Assembly: GCA_963803155.1 (NCBI GenBank)
Contig: CAWDMN010000085.1
Location: 119,398 to 183,397 of the forward strand
Reading direction: 5' to 3'
Source: CAWDMN01 sp963803155
GTDB lineage: Bacteria; Acidobacteriota; Terriglobia; Versatilivoradales; Versatilivoraceae
DNA length: 64,000 bases
The position numbers were made by a program, and so were the translations under genes. Positions 33,408 to 41,637 of this stretch are shown here, piece after piece. Numbering within the stretch: position 1 is the stretch's first letter; each line of letters opens with the position of its first letter. Under the pieces are notes generated by a model. That model had not been told where the DNA came from and did no database searches. It was given only the letters and a program-made list of their open reading frames with translations.

Positions 33408-33761
33408 TTATCCGAAAAGCTGGTTGCTCAAGTTAGCGACAATTTGAGATTCATGGTCAAACACCAACAGTCTTTTCTGCACCAGGACATTCCATTGCAT
33501 CGAAAGGTCCGCTCTCTTGGAATCACAAATCGGAAAGGAGTCTGTTGCTTGAGATCCCTGCAAGGCATTTTGGAGCACTAGCAACCGGAAAGCGTCGGTG
33601 TAATTATCACCCGAATAATCGTCTAAGAGTTCTTGATTGCAATGAAGGATCAAATCGCGAATTTCAGCGTCATTGAAATGTTTTGTTTCGGTTTTTACCG
33701 GAGCCAATTCAATAACTTGGCCATCATTTTGTTTCATCTTTTTCAGCTCTTCGTTTCTCAT
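33408..33761 (-). CDS. Small hypothetical protein
   Basis: A possible 117-residue soluble protein, mostly charged and helical (NDAEIRDLILHCNQELLDDY, TDAFRLLVLQNALQG). I recognise no family. The start is supported by GAGGG seven bases before the ATG at 33761, and the frame is free of stops on an otherwise gene-poor stretch. Against it: no homologue comes to mind, it lies in a region of gene debris, and its C-terminal third is of low protein-like character. Confidence 0.4.
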   Translation of the reverse strand: MRNEELKKMKQNDGQVIELAPVKTETKHFNDAEIRDLILHCNQELLDDYSGDNYTDAFRLLVLQNALQGSQATDSFPICDSKRADLSMQWNVLVQKRLLVFDHESQIVANLSNQLFG

Positions 33762-34299
33762 GATATCACCCTCGTTTCGACCGTCTCTTTTCTTTATAGC
33801 AAGAGAGTTGCCATTTAATTATATTGTTCATATTAAAAGACATACATATTTTTCATCTATTTGACAGGTCTGGGAATAATCCCTTTGCCTTCCATTTTTC
33901 GGTAATACTGTCCACAGTTGCGGTCTTTTTAATTCCCTAATCTTTCACGGGCTGCAATCTCGCATCGTTCTCGAATTGTGATCCAAATAAGGAAATGCCA
34001 GTTAGAAAATAGCTGGGAATAAGAGGGGAGAAGTTGGGCAATAATTTGTTCCTCTCTAAAACATCATTGAGTGCCTCCAAAATTGTGTTGCTTCTATCGA
34101 CTTTTGAAGAGGAACCTCGTAGAATGGTTTGGCAAGTTTGCTCATGCCTCGGTCTTTTTGTCTCTTCGTCTGAGATTTTCATCTGGCCAAAGGGACCTGT
34201 TTATTGGATCTCTGGGAATTAAGCTTGAATCTTCCAGTAGCGTAAACCATGGAGTTCCACTTTATTTAACATAGACTCAAAAAGGAGGATTTCAGAACC
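33762..34299. other. AT-rich intergenic region
   Basis: 538 AT-rich bases (lowest GC near 33800-33870) between the small hypothetical gene and the sugar isomerase. Short frames on both strands at 33937-34222 have no start signals or protein-like features. AAAAAGGAGG at 34279 belongs to the next gene. Confidence 0.5.
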
Positions 34300-35172
34300 A
34301 TGATTTCCCGCAGAGAATTTACTCGCCAAATTGCAATTGCCGGTTCTGCCGTCGCTGGTCTGGCAACCATTCCGCAGATCAACCTTTCCGCGGCGGAAAA
34401 AAAAGAGGAGGGAAACCTATCTTTGGTGGCATTGCAGCTTTATACAGTCCGCGACCTTATGAAGAAGGATTTCGCGGGAACGCTTAAAAAGGTAGCTGAA
34501 ATTGGATATGATGCCGTGGAATTCGCCGATTTCGGTGGTTTGAAAGCTCCGGAGGTGGAACAGCTTATTACGGAGCTTAAGTTAAAAGCCGCGGGATCAC
34601 ATGAAGCCATTGATCGTCTTCAAAAAGAAGTGGATCAGGTGATCGAGTTCAATAAAGCCATTGGCAATTATTATGTGGTTTGTCCTTACATGCCTGAAAC
34701 TTGGCAGAAAAAAGGATCCGCGGGATTTAAGGAGTTTGCCGGATTGTTGGAAACGGCTGGAGAGAAGATTAAAGCTGCGGGTTTGCAGCTCTGTTATCAC
34801 AACCATAATTTTGAATTCAAAAAAGAGGGCGAGAAGTATCTGCTCGATTTTCTCTTTGAAGCCTGCAAAGCAGACATTGTCAAAGCCGAAGTGGATGCTT
34901 ACTGGGTGAAGTTTGCCGGGCTCGATCCCGTAGAGTTTCTGCAAAAGCAAGCGGGGCGCTGCAAATTGATCCATATGAAGGATATGACAACGGATGGCAA
35001 GAAAAGCTTTGCCCCGGTTGGCACTGGCTTAATGGACTTCAAGGGCATTATTCAGGTTGCCCGCAATACTGATGTTGACTGGTTTATTGTCGAACAGGAT
35101 CAAACCAGCCAGCCGGTTCTGGAAGCCATTACGATCAGCTTAAAGAATATGCGCCAGCTGTTGAAGAGCTAG
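34300..35172 (+). CDS. Tat-exported sugar phosphate isomerase/epimerase (xylose isomerase-like TIM barrel)
   Basis: A 290-residue TIM-barrel protein of the AP endonuclease 2/xylose isomerase-like family. The N-terminus MISRREFTRQIAIAGSAVAG is a twin-arginine signal. Barrel motifs include ALQLYTVRDLMKKDFAGTL, IGYDAVEFADFGG, GLQLCYHNHNFEF (metal-binding His), VKAEVDAYWVKFAG (Glu/Asp), KLIHMKDM and DWFIVEQDQ. AAGGAGG precedes the ATG. These enzymes act on keto- or inosose-type sugars; the substrate is unknown. It precedes the rhamnose mutarotase, suggesting a sugar-use cluster, though the 235-base gap argues against a tight operon. Confidence 0.87.
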   Translation: MISRREFTRQIAIAGSAVAGLATIPQINLSAAEKKEEGNLSLVALQLYTVRDLMKKDFAGTLKKVAEIGYDAVEFADFGGLKAPEVEQLITELKLKAAGSHEAIDRLQKEVDQVIEFNKAIGNYYVVCPYMPETWQKKGSAGFKEFAGLLETAGEKIKAAGLQLCYHNHNFEFKKEGEKYLLDFLFEACKADIVKAEVDAYWVKFAGLDPVEFLQKQAGRCKLIHMKDMTTDGKKSFAPVGTGLMDFKGIIQVARNTDVDWFIVEQDQTSQPVLEAITISLKNMRQLLKS

Positions 35173-35407
35173 ACGGATTCAGGGATCTGATATTGAATGG
35201 TTGTTGGAACTCCTCAGAGCCTTTTGAATAAGTGATCAAGCCAAGAAACGCGAAGCACAAGCGAGTAATGGTGGGACGGGCGATCTGCGCCCGTTCGTAC
35301 GGCAGGCGAATTCGGCGAAGCGGCGCGCGAAGGATCGTGCTTTCCACCGGCTCGCATTGTGCCGATCGTTCGTTGACACTTCGCGCTTTTTCGCTTCGGG
35401 AGTTTTT
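35173..35407. other. Gap with short hairpins
   Basis: 235 bases with small inverted repeats, for example ACGGGCGATCTGCGCCCGT near 35277. There is no gene. GGGAG just before 35408 is the ribosome site of the mutarotase. Confidence 0.4.
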
Positions 35408-35731
35408 ATGCGCCGCTACGGGATGGTAATCAAAGTAAGACCCGAGAAATTGGATGAATACAAGCAACTTCACACGGCAGTGTGGCCCGGTGTATTGAAG
35501 ATGATCAAGGAATGTAATATTCGGAATTATTCCATCTATTTCAAAGACGGGTTTCTATTCAGCTATTTCGAATATTGGGGGAGCGACTTTGACTCCGACA
35601 TGGTCAAGATGGCCTCGGATCCAACCACCCAGGAATGGTGGAAGGTGACTGTTCCCTGCCAGGAACCACTGGAGACTCGGAGTGATAAGGAGTGGTGGGC
35701 AAAGATGGAAGAGGTATTCCATGCCGATTGA
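35408..35731 (+). CDS. rhaM: L-rhamnose mutarotase
   Basis: A 107-residue cytoplasmic enzyme interconverting alpha and beta L-rhamnose, of the dimeric alpha/beta-barrel RhaM family (E. coli RhaM has 104 residues). Characteristic parts are MRRYGMVIKVRPEKLDEYKQ, HTAVWPGVLKMIKECNIRNY, YSIYFKDGFLFSYFEYWG and the Trp-rich WWKVTVPCQEPL. The ATG at 35408 is chosen because GGGAG lies five bases upstream and the product starts as the family does. A start at 35357 would add 17 foreign residues. Other rhamnose genes are not in the window. Confidence 0.9.
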   Translation: MRRYGMVIKVRPEKLDEYKQLHTAVWPGVLKMIKECNIRNYSIYFKDGFLFSYFEYWGSDFDSDMVKMASDPTTQEWWKVTVPCQEPLETRSDKEWWAKMEEVFHAD

Positions 35732-36000
35732 AGTGGGATTTAGATCGCTATGTTTGATATAAAATCACAAAAAAAATCCCTGGGCAATTGCTTCTTCAAA
35801 TCTCCAAAGGGCCCATCCCAACCAACGTTGGATAATGAGATTTGTTCTCCGCTGGGATTTTGATCCATCCAGATCCCGGCGGAATATCGCACAAAATATA
35901 TTCCCCGCAGGCGACAGTGCCTCGATGCGCAATGTATCAAGGCGCGCAAACAGCCTTCCACATTCTTCAAACGCTTCGAGCTGACATTTTCTCCTACGAA

Positions 36001-36666
36001 TCACCCTTCAGTTTTTCCATACACCACAATAGCCAACCATAAATGGCCGGAAGGCTTGAGTGGCACTTGGGCCTTACAAATCCAATGTCCCATGTCGTCC
36101 TGAAAAAGGGGGGATCCTTCGGCCGATTCAGGCGGAAGCCCCATTAAAATTACACCAGGATGATTAGCGCCAGTGGTTTTGCGGCTCATTTTCATCAACT
36201 CATCGAAGGCAATTTCAGCATCAGGTCCGCTGGAGTCTTCGGCAGCCGGAGTGAGAAGCAGAAAGTCCCGAATGGGCGAAGCGCCCATGTGGTTGCCATC
36301 TTGAGGGATCAGGGCATAGCGGAGGGAATATGTGCCGGCTTTGATTGTTTGTCCGCGATAATCTGAGGCTTCGGATGGAAAGCGCATTATGCCCACCATC
36401 AAGCCGGTATGTAGATCTGGATATTTTGCATTGGCCCCGGCTGCCTGGGAGGCCTTGGGTAATTCCTTGCGGAGCCACAGTTCGCACCAAGTTTTACCAG
36501 CCTGGTCGACGATGTTGATCCCGGGGCTTTGAAGCGTGGCTGAAAGACTCGAGGGTACGCCCTCCGGCAGCGCATTTGCAGGTTCAACTTTGAAGATTTC
36601 AGCGGACAAAAAAACAGGGAAGAGGAAAATCGGCACAAGCAAATAGCTTCGAAATAAGTATCGCAT
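36001..36666 (-). CDS. Exported DUF2911-like protein
   Basis: A 221-residue protein with a signal peptide (YLFRSYLLVPIFLFPVFLSA). The mature beta-rich domain has GKTWCELWLRKELP, MVGIMRFPSEASDYRGQTIK, AGTYSLRYALIPQDGNHMG and PIRDFLLLTPAAED. The GTY.LRYAL.P..GNHMG block recalls DUF2911-type exported proteins frequent in Acidobacteria. The ATG at 36666 has GGAG eight bases upstream and gives a clean signal peptide; the frame is open to 36810 but that part is not protein-like. Function unknown. The 269 bases towards the mutarotase gene hold no supportable gene, and 36667-36960 does not lie in a gene either apart from this gene's upstream region. Confidence 0.75.
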   Translation of the reverse strand: MRYLFRSYLLVPIFLFPVFLSAEIFKVEPANALPEGVPSSLSATLQSPGINIVDQAGKTWCELWLRKELPKASQAAGANAKYPDLHTGLMVGIMRFPSEASDYRGQTIKAGTYSLRYALIPQDGNHMGASPIRDFLLLTPAAEDSSGPDAEIAFDELMKMSRKTTGANHPGVILMGLPPESAEGSPLFQDDMGHWICKAQVPLKPSGHLWLAIVVYGKTEG

Positions 36667-36960
36667 GTTGCACTCCAGAAAATATAAATGGCAATGGCAT
36701 ATCTCCCATCTGCGATGGTAGCCACAAGAAGTACTTTTCACAAGGCGCGGAGTCTGACCATCTAGCCAAAAGACCACGGCTCGCTGGAAAACGCTTACTG
36801 TGGCTTCCATTCACAAGAGGGCCTGAGTAATCACGAAAATGAAGGAATTCAAGCATACCCGTAAAAATTCACTTTAGGCAGGGCAAGTTCCTCTAGCGGA
36901 GGGCCACCCACCTCTATCGAGAACCAGCTCGCCGGATGTTTTGCCGATACTCAGGCTATA

Positions 36961-37176
36961 TTAAAGGGCCTCTTTAAAGCATTCCCTCCCGGGATGACAA
37001 TTTTCCGGTGACGCGACCAGACCATCTGGTCCGATCAATTTTTGGGTCAGGACGCACCAGTAATGATTATCGTGCGGCGGAGGTACGCTTGGATCCCATT
37101 CGGATTGATAAAATAGACTTTTCCAGCGAAGGCAATTGCACACTTCATGTTCCAAATCTTTAAACCGGTCGATCAT
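36961..37176 (-). CDS. Small Cys-containing protein in the molybdenum oxidoreductase operon
   Basis: A 71-residue protein (EHEVCNCLRWKSLFYQSEWD, HYWCVLTQKLIGPDG, NCHPGRECF) with five cysteines and three histidines. It has no signal peptide and matches no family I know. The start is well supported: AAGGAGG lies nine bases upstream and the ATG falls two bases after the stop of the FAD-subunit gene, so it is the last gene of that operon. A role as a metal-binding or assembly helper is a guess from position and composition only. Confidence 0.65.
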   Translation of the reverse strand: MIDRFKDLEHEVCNCLRWKSLFYQSEWDPSVPPPHDNHYWCVLTQKLIGPDGLVASPENCHPGRECFKEAL

Positions 37177-37178
37177 GG

Positions 37179-38162
37179 CTAGATTCCTCCTTCCACCGCT
37201 TTTAAGATGGCTCGTTTTAAAGCCACCTCCGCCAGTTGAACCTTGTACCCATTCTTACTGAGAGGGCGGGCTTCCTTCAAGGCGATGCGGGCAACCTCCG
37301 CGGCAGAGGCATCGTCCACGCTTTTCCCCCGCAAGGAGGATTCGGCTTCCTGCACCCGCCAGGGGATTGGGGCGACATGCCCCAGAACCAGTCGTGCTTG
37401 TTCCACGGTTTTCCCCTTCAGTTTGAGAGCCACGGCAGCTGCCGCCAAAGGCCAATCCAGGGCCTGCTTTTGCCTAACCTCATAAGTGGCGTTCGCAAAT
37501 CCGCTGGCAGAGGGGAGCAGGATTTCACCCAAAACTTCATCAGGTTTCATCACATATTCTCGCTCTCCCTCTTTTTGAGGGGCCGAAAAGAATTGGTCGA
37601 GATCAACTTCACGCCACCCCCGCGATCCAAAAAGCCGCACTCTGGCTTGAAGAGCAATCAGTGCTGGAGCCAGGCTGGAAGGATTGACAAAATAAGCTGG
37701 TCCTTGATTTCCCAGGATGGCGTGGAACTGGTTCTCGCCTTGAGGGATTGAGTCTCTACCGGCATTTTGAGGGAAGTAACCCAGGCCGCTGCGAAAATAC
37801 CAGCAGCGCGGCCGCTGGCACAGATCTCCACCGACCGTGCCGAAATTGCGAATCTGAGGGCTCCTGATGTTGGCGGCAGCCTGGACTAGTGCAGGATAAT
37901 TTTTCTGGACCGGCGCGCTTTCCATTAGCTCTTCCAATGTAACCAATGCACCCAGACGAAGTCCTGCGCCCGAGGCGTGAATCCCCTGAAATTCTTGGAT
38001 GCCCTTGATATTGACGACTCGTTTAGGAGCGGAGAGATTGTCTTTCAAGAGGCTCAGCAAATCAGTGCCGCCCGCTAAAATTTCGGTTTCTCCCCAATTT
38101 GAACTCAACAGCGGAACCGCTTGTTCTTTGGTGACTGGGCTGACATGTTCAAAGGCATTCAT
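37179..38162 (-). CDS. FAD-binding subunit of a PaoABC-like molybdenum oxidoreductase
   Basis: A 327-residue subunit of the xanthine dehydrogenase family, passing electrons through FAD. FAD-binding motifs are ILAGGTDLLSLLKD near residue 30 and NIRSPQIRNFGTVGGDLCQRPRCWYFR near 92. The latter is the form seen in the YagS/PaoB branch, with its QR.RCWYFR extension near the extra iron-sulphur site. The C-terminal CO-dehydrogenase flavoprotein domain follows. Its ATG overlaps the stop of the molybdenum subunit gene (ATGA). Likely role: periplasmic oxidation of aldehydes, as with PaoABC. Confidence 0.92.
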   Translation of the reverse strand: MNAFEHVSPVTKEQAVPLLSSNWGETEILAGGTDLLSLLKDNLSAPKRVVNIKGIQEFQGIHASGAGLRLGALVTLEELMESAPVQKNYPALVQAAANIRSPQIRNFGTVGGDLCQRPRCWYFRSGLGYFPQNAGRDSIPQGENQFHAILGNQGPAYFVNPSSLAPALIALQARVRLFGSRGWREVDLDQFFSAPQKEGEREYVMKPDEVLGEILLPSASGFANATYEVRQKQALDWPLAAAAVALKLKGKTVEQARLVLGHVAPIPWRVQEAESSLRGKSVDDASAAEVARIALKEARPLSKNGYKVQLAEVALKRAILKAVEGGI

Positions 38163-40312
38163 AAGGTGAGCCCTCCTTTTTTTTGCAGAGCTGCCAAAAC
38201 GCGTGCCGATGTGAAAGGAGCGCGGGGCACGCGGACTCCAATGGCGTTGGCTATGGCATTACCAATGGCTGCAGCGGGAGAAATCACCGGAGGTTCTCCC
38301 AGGCCGATTACTCCGCGGGCATCCTGCTCGGGATCTTTCCACATATGAACCACCAGTTCGCCAATATCCCCAATGCCGGCCAGCTTGTAAAATTCCATAT
38401 TGGCATTGAGCGGCCGCCCACTGAAGTTGTCCATAACACGCTCTTCCAGGAGCGAGTAGCCAATGCCCATGATCATCGCGCCATAGACCTGGCTTTCCGC
38501 GGTTTTCTCGTTGATGATCAATCCACAATCCTGCACGGCCACGAATTTTTCCATCCTGACCACACCGGTCTCTACGTCAACGGCAACCGCGGCCATCTGA
38601 ACACCCCCTACTCCGCCAGTAGTCAGCCGGCCCGTTCCCGGATTTTTGCCGCTGACGCTGATGGGATTGACTCCGAGTTTGGAACAAGCTTGTTTCCAGC
38701 TGAGATTTTTGGAGGGATCAGTCTTAACCTGGATTTTTCCTTCCCGCGCCTCCAATTGATCAGGAGGAACACCCAGAGTCGGCGCCACTTTAGCGAATAG
38801 AGCTTCCAGCGCATTCAGCGCGCCTCGGCGGGTGGACGAGGAGACGCCGCCCACGGTGGTGCTTCCGCCAGAAGCCCCGGAATTCGGATATTCAGGCGCT
38901 CGTCCGATGTTTACCGTAACGGCGTTGATAGGCAGGCCCAAGGTTTCAGCTGCAACCATCGCAATAATCGTCCGTGTTCCCGTTCCCAGATCCTGGCTTC
39001 CAATGGAAACGCTGACCGAACCGTCGGGATTAATGACAATGCGCGCCTCGCTTTCGTGACCGGAGCCTCCCCAAGTGTGCAGAGATAAACCAACCCCACG
39101 TTTCAGGTAGCCTGAGGAAGGATCTCCCCGGAGATGCCACCGTCTATCCCATTCCATCAATTCTGCCGCTTTCCGGAGTTCTTTCTCATAAAGCGCGGCG
39201 CGAGGCTGTGCCAAAGATAGATTCTTGATAAAAAAATCCAGGGAGTTTATTCCGAGTTTGGCGGCCAGATCATCCAGGGCAGCCATCGTCAACGCGCAGG
39301 CTTGTGGGTGGTTGGGCGCGCGCCAAGCCCGGGCAGGACCCGTGTGAGTTGCAATCCCCGTGGCTTTCTTGCGCTGATTAGGAATATTGAACACATAGGG
39401 GAAAACAGTGTTCGAAGTTGCCAATCCGCCGGATGGTCCGTCAGTCCCCCAGGATTCCGATTCCCAGGCAACAATCGTACCGTCCTTTTTAGCGCCTACT
39501 TTTACTTTAGCAAAGGCCGAGGGACGAACTCCGGCAGCTGCCAATTCCGCATCTCTTTCCAAAAAAGCCCGGACGGGTTTGCCAGTTTCTTGGGAGAGGC
39601 GGGCTGTCTCCAATCCCCAGGCATCGGCGTTAAACTTGCTGCCGAATCCACCGCCAATGTGATCCATCTTGATATGGACACTGGATGTTGGAATCTTTAG
39701 TGCTTGTGAGAATTCTTGAGTCAACCCGGAAACGTTTTGAGTGGATGGATAGACTGTAAGGTTTTGTGTGGCATCCCAGGAGGAGACATTTCCATGGGGC
39801 TCCAAGGTGCAATGGGTGATCACGGAGATGCCGTATTCTCCCTCTGAAATGACATCTGCCTCACTGAAGGCCTTGTCAGGATCTCCCTTAACTTGCTCAC
39901 TGGGCTTTTTCATTTGCGCGGTGGGGACGTTTGTAATATCAGCTTCATCAACGCAATGAGGAAGCTTTTCATATTGAACTTGAATTTTGGAAAGTGCATC
40001 GGCAGCAGCGCGCTCATCCACGGCCACGACCACGGCGACGTCATCGAATGCCCATTGAATTTCGGTGCCCGGTTTCGCCAGCACCTTTACCCGCCTGACT
40101 CCTGGCATTTTTTCCGCCATGCTTGTGTCGATGCTGACCACTTTGGCATGCGCATAAGGGGAACGCAAAAAACAGGCATAAAGCATTGCCGGCAGTTTGA
40201 TATCGGAAGTGTATTTTGCGTGGCCCCTAACTTTGTCAGGTCCATCTAATCTTGAATAGCGCCCTCCCAGGATCTTTCTGTCTTTGATGTCGGGCCATTT
40301 ATATTCAGGCAT
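38159..40312 (-). CDS. Molybdenum-binding subunit of a PaoABC-like aldehyde oxidoreductase
   Basis: A 717-residue catalytic subunit of the xanthine dehydrogenase family, YagR/PaoC branch. Features in order: GRYSRLDGPDKVRGHAKYTSD, the aldehyde oxidase a/b hammerhead domain, GGGFGSKFNADAW (cofactor-binding glycines near residue 235), QDLGTGTRTIIAMVAAE, GGVGGVQMAAVAVDVETG and the catalytic glutamate in GLGEPPVISPAAAIGNA. The cofactor should be molybdopterin cytosine dinucleotide in this branch. AGGAGG lies eight bases before the ATG at 40312. The gene overlaps the iron-sulphur subunit gene by eight bases. No PaoD-type maturation gene is adjacent. Confidence 0.93.
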   Translation of the reverse strand: MPEYKWPDIKDRKILGGRYSRLDGPDKVRGHAKYTSDIKLPAMLYACFLRSPYAHAKVVSIDTSMAEKMPGVRRVKVLAKPGTEIQWAFDDVAVVVAVDERAAADALSKIQVQYEKLPHCVDEADITNVPTAQMKKPSEQVKGDPDKAFSEADVISEGEYGISVITHCTLEPHGNVSSWDATQNLTVYPSTQNVSGLTQEFSQALKIPTSSVHIKMDHIGGGFGSKFNADAWGLETARLSQETGKPVRAFLERDAELAAAGVRPSAFAKVKVGAKKDGTIVAWESESWGTDGPSGGLATSNTVFPYVFNIPNQRKKATGIATHTGPARAWRAPNHPQACALTMAALDDLAAKLGINSLDFFIKNLSLAQPRAALYEKELRKAAELMEWDRRWHLRGDPSSGYLKRGVGLSLHTWGGSGHESEARIVINPDGSVSVSIGSQDLGTGTRTIIAMVAAETLGLPINAVTVNIGRAPEYPNSGASGGSTTVGGVSSSTRRGALNALEALFAKVAPTLGVPPDQLEAREGKIQVKTDPSKNLSWKQACSKLGVNPISVSGKNPGTGRLTTGGVGGVQMAAVAVDVETGVVRMEKFVAVQDCGLIINEKTAESQVYGAMIMGIGYSLLEERVMDNFSGRPLNANMEFYKLAGIGDIGELVVHMWKDPEQDARGVIGLGEPPVISPAAAIGNAIANAIGVRVPRAPFTSARVLAALQKKGGLTL

Positions 40313-40949
40313 GAGACCCACCTCCTTTCATCTGCTGCGCGGCCTGCAACACAGCTTTGGTAATCCCCGCATAGGTGCCACAACGGCAGAGATTCCCTCC
40401 CAGCCCTTGGTGGATCTGATCCACTGTGGGGTTGGGCTGCGCATCCAGAAACGCTTTTGCGGCCATGACGAAACCGGGCGTGCAATAACCGCATTGCTGG
40501 GCATCATTGTCCACAAAAGCCTGCTGCAATGGATGAAGTTGCCCGCCCTTAGCCAACGATTCCACCGTCGTGATTTCTTTCCCTTGAGCCTCGATGGCCA
40601 GGATGGAACAGGCATAGGCGGCTTTGCCATTAATGAGCACGGTGCAGGCGCCGCAGGTGGCCCGATCGCACACTTTTTTGGCGCCGGTGAGATCTAGATC
40701 TTCGCGCAGAGCCTCCAGGAGGGTCATCCGGGGTTCTGCCTCCAAGGGCTTTATCGAGCCATTGATTTTTAGGGTGATCGATACTTTAGCCGGCCCGAAA
40801 ATCTTCGGACCGATCTCCTTTTCCGCTGCCGATAAAACCTCCGCGCCTGCAATCAAGCCACTGGAGAGAACAGTCCCCGTTCCGCGCAGAAAGCCGCGGC
40901 GGGAAATGGGTGAGCCTGCCAATCTGCCAGGCATTTCTAGTCTTTCCAT
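40305..40949 (-). CDS. [2Fe-2S] subunit of a PaoABC-like aldehyde oxidoreductase, Tat-exported
   Basis: A 214-residue iron-sulphur subunit. The N-terminus has a twin-arginine signal (SPISRRGFLRGTGT), so the complex is probably exported whole to the periplasm like E. coli PaoABC. The first cluster uses the cysteines of KVCDRATCGACTVLING, with the missing fourth supplied by YACS. The second uses QQCGYCTPG and NLCRCGTY. The ATG at 40949 follows GGAGG by six bases; another ATG two codons earlier lies too close to that site. It is first gene of a four-gene operon. Confidence 0.93.
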   Translation of the reverse strand: MERLEMPGRLAGSPISRRGFLRGTGTVLSSGLIAGAEVLSAAEKEIGPKIFGPAKVSITLKINGSIKPLEAEPRMTLLEALREDLDLTGAKKVCDRATCGACTVLINGKAAYACSILAIEAQGKEITTVESLAKGGQLHPLQQAFVDNDAQQCGYCTPGFVMAAKAFLDAQPNPTVDQIHQGLGGNLCRCGTYAGITKAVLQAAQQMKGGGSHA

Positions 40950-41637
40950 AGGCATCCTCCTTCGCTAGAAATTTTTATGTGAAATAGAATTCGTTTTGAA
41001 TCATCACATGAATAAAAAACAAATTCTGCAATTAGCCAACATCTCGAATTGAGTGGAACCTCTTTTTATGCGGCTGCCAGGCAAATATGCCTTGGCGCGA
41101 TACTGCCGGGTCGCATCTATGCAGATAAAGTGGACTCATGAGAAGCATTCTCATGGTGCCGTACAACCGATCCAACGACAAAGCTCCACCTTCAAAGCCT
41201 TTCTTGGAAGACTCAACATTTATGTTATAGGACAATTAATGCTTGTCAAACCCATCGACTTCGTTGTGAGGGACGTGCGGACTGTCCAATCCGCAGTGAT
41301 GGGATTGTTAGAGAAATCTTCTGGTATTCGTCTTTTGTCCGGGTGATCAGCCGGCTGGATTAAGATGCCGGAGAGGGAGCGCTTCTGCTTTTAGCTATCT
41401 TTCTTTGCAGATTCCGGCTCAATCTTGCAAAGGTTTTTTGTGGATTCTCAATGTCAGAATTCTATCACTTTGCTGGCGCCAAGAAATTGGAGAAGTGATT
41501 CCCCTAAACTGATTCCTCTGTTTCACCATGCCAAAGGCATGAATTATGTATCATGAATCATCTGGGCTGGAGGCATTGGTCCCAAATGAGCGATACTCCA
41601 CCGAACGCTTGATGGTACTTCGCGTCTTTATGCTTAT
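40950..41637. other. Intergenic region with a perfect small hairpin
   Basis: 688 bases upstream of the molybdenum oxidoreductase operon. At 41137-41155 CATGAGAAGCATTCTCATG forms a perfect eight-base-pair hairpin or operator-like palindrome. A frame at 41053-41346 is open but shows no start signal or protein-like composition. Nothing else is supportable. Confidence 0.5.

Noticed and set aside
33937..34222. Short frames on both strands in the AT-rich gap
   Set aside because: There is no ribosome site and the composition is that of AT-rich intergenic DNA.
35740..36004. Two overlapping short minus-strand frames between the mutarotase and the exported protein
   Set aside because: Each has a partly protein-like stretch, which could be a decayed gene, but neither has a start signal or family match that I can defend.
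41053..41346. A 97-codon frame in the gap before the GH57 gene
   Set aside because: There is no ribosome site, no recognisable motif, and composition looks like non-coding DNA.
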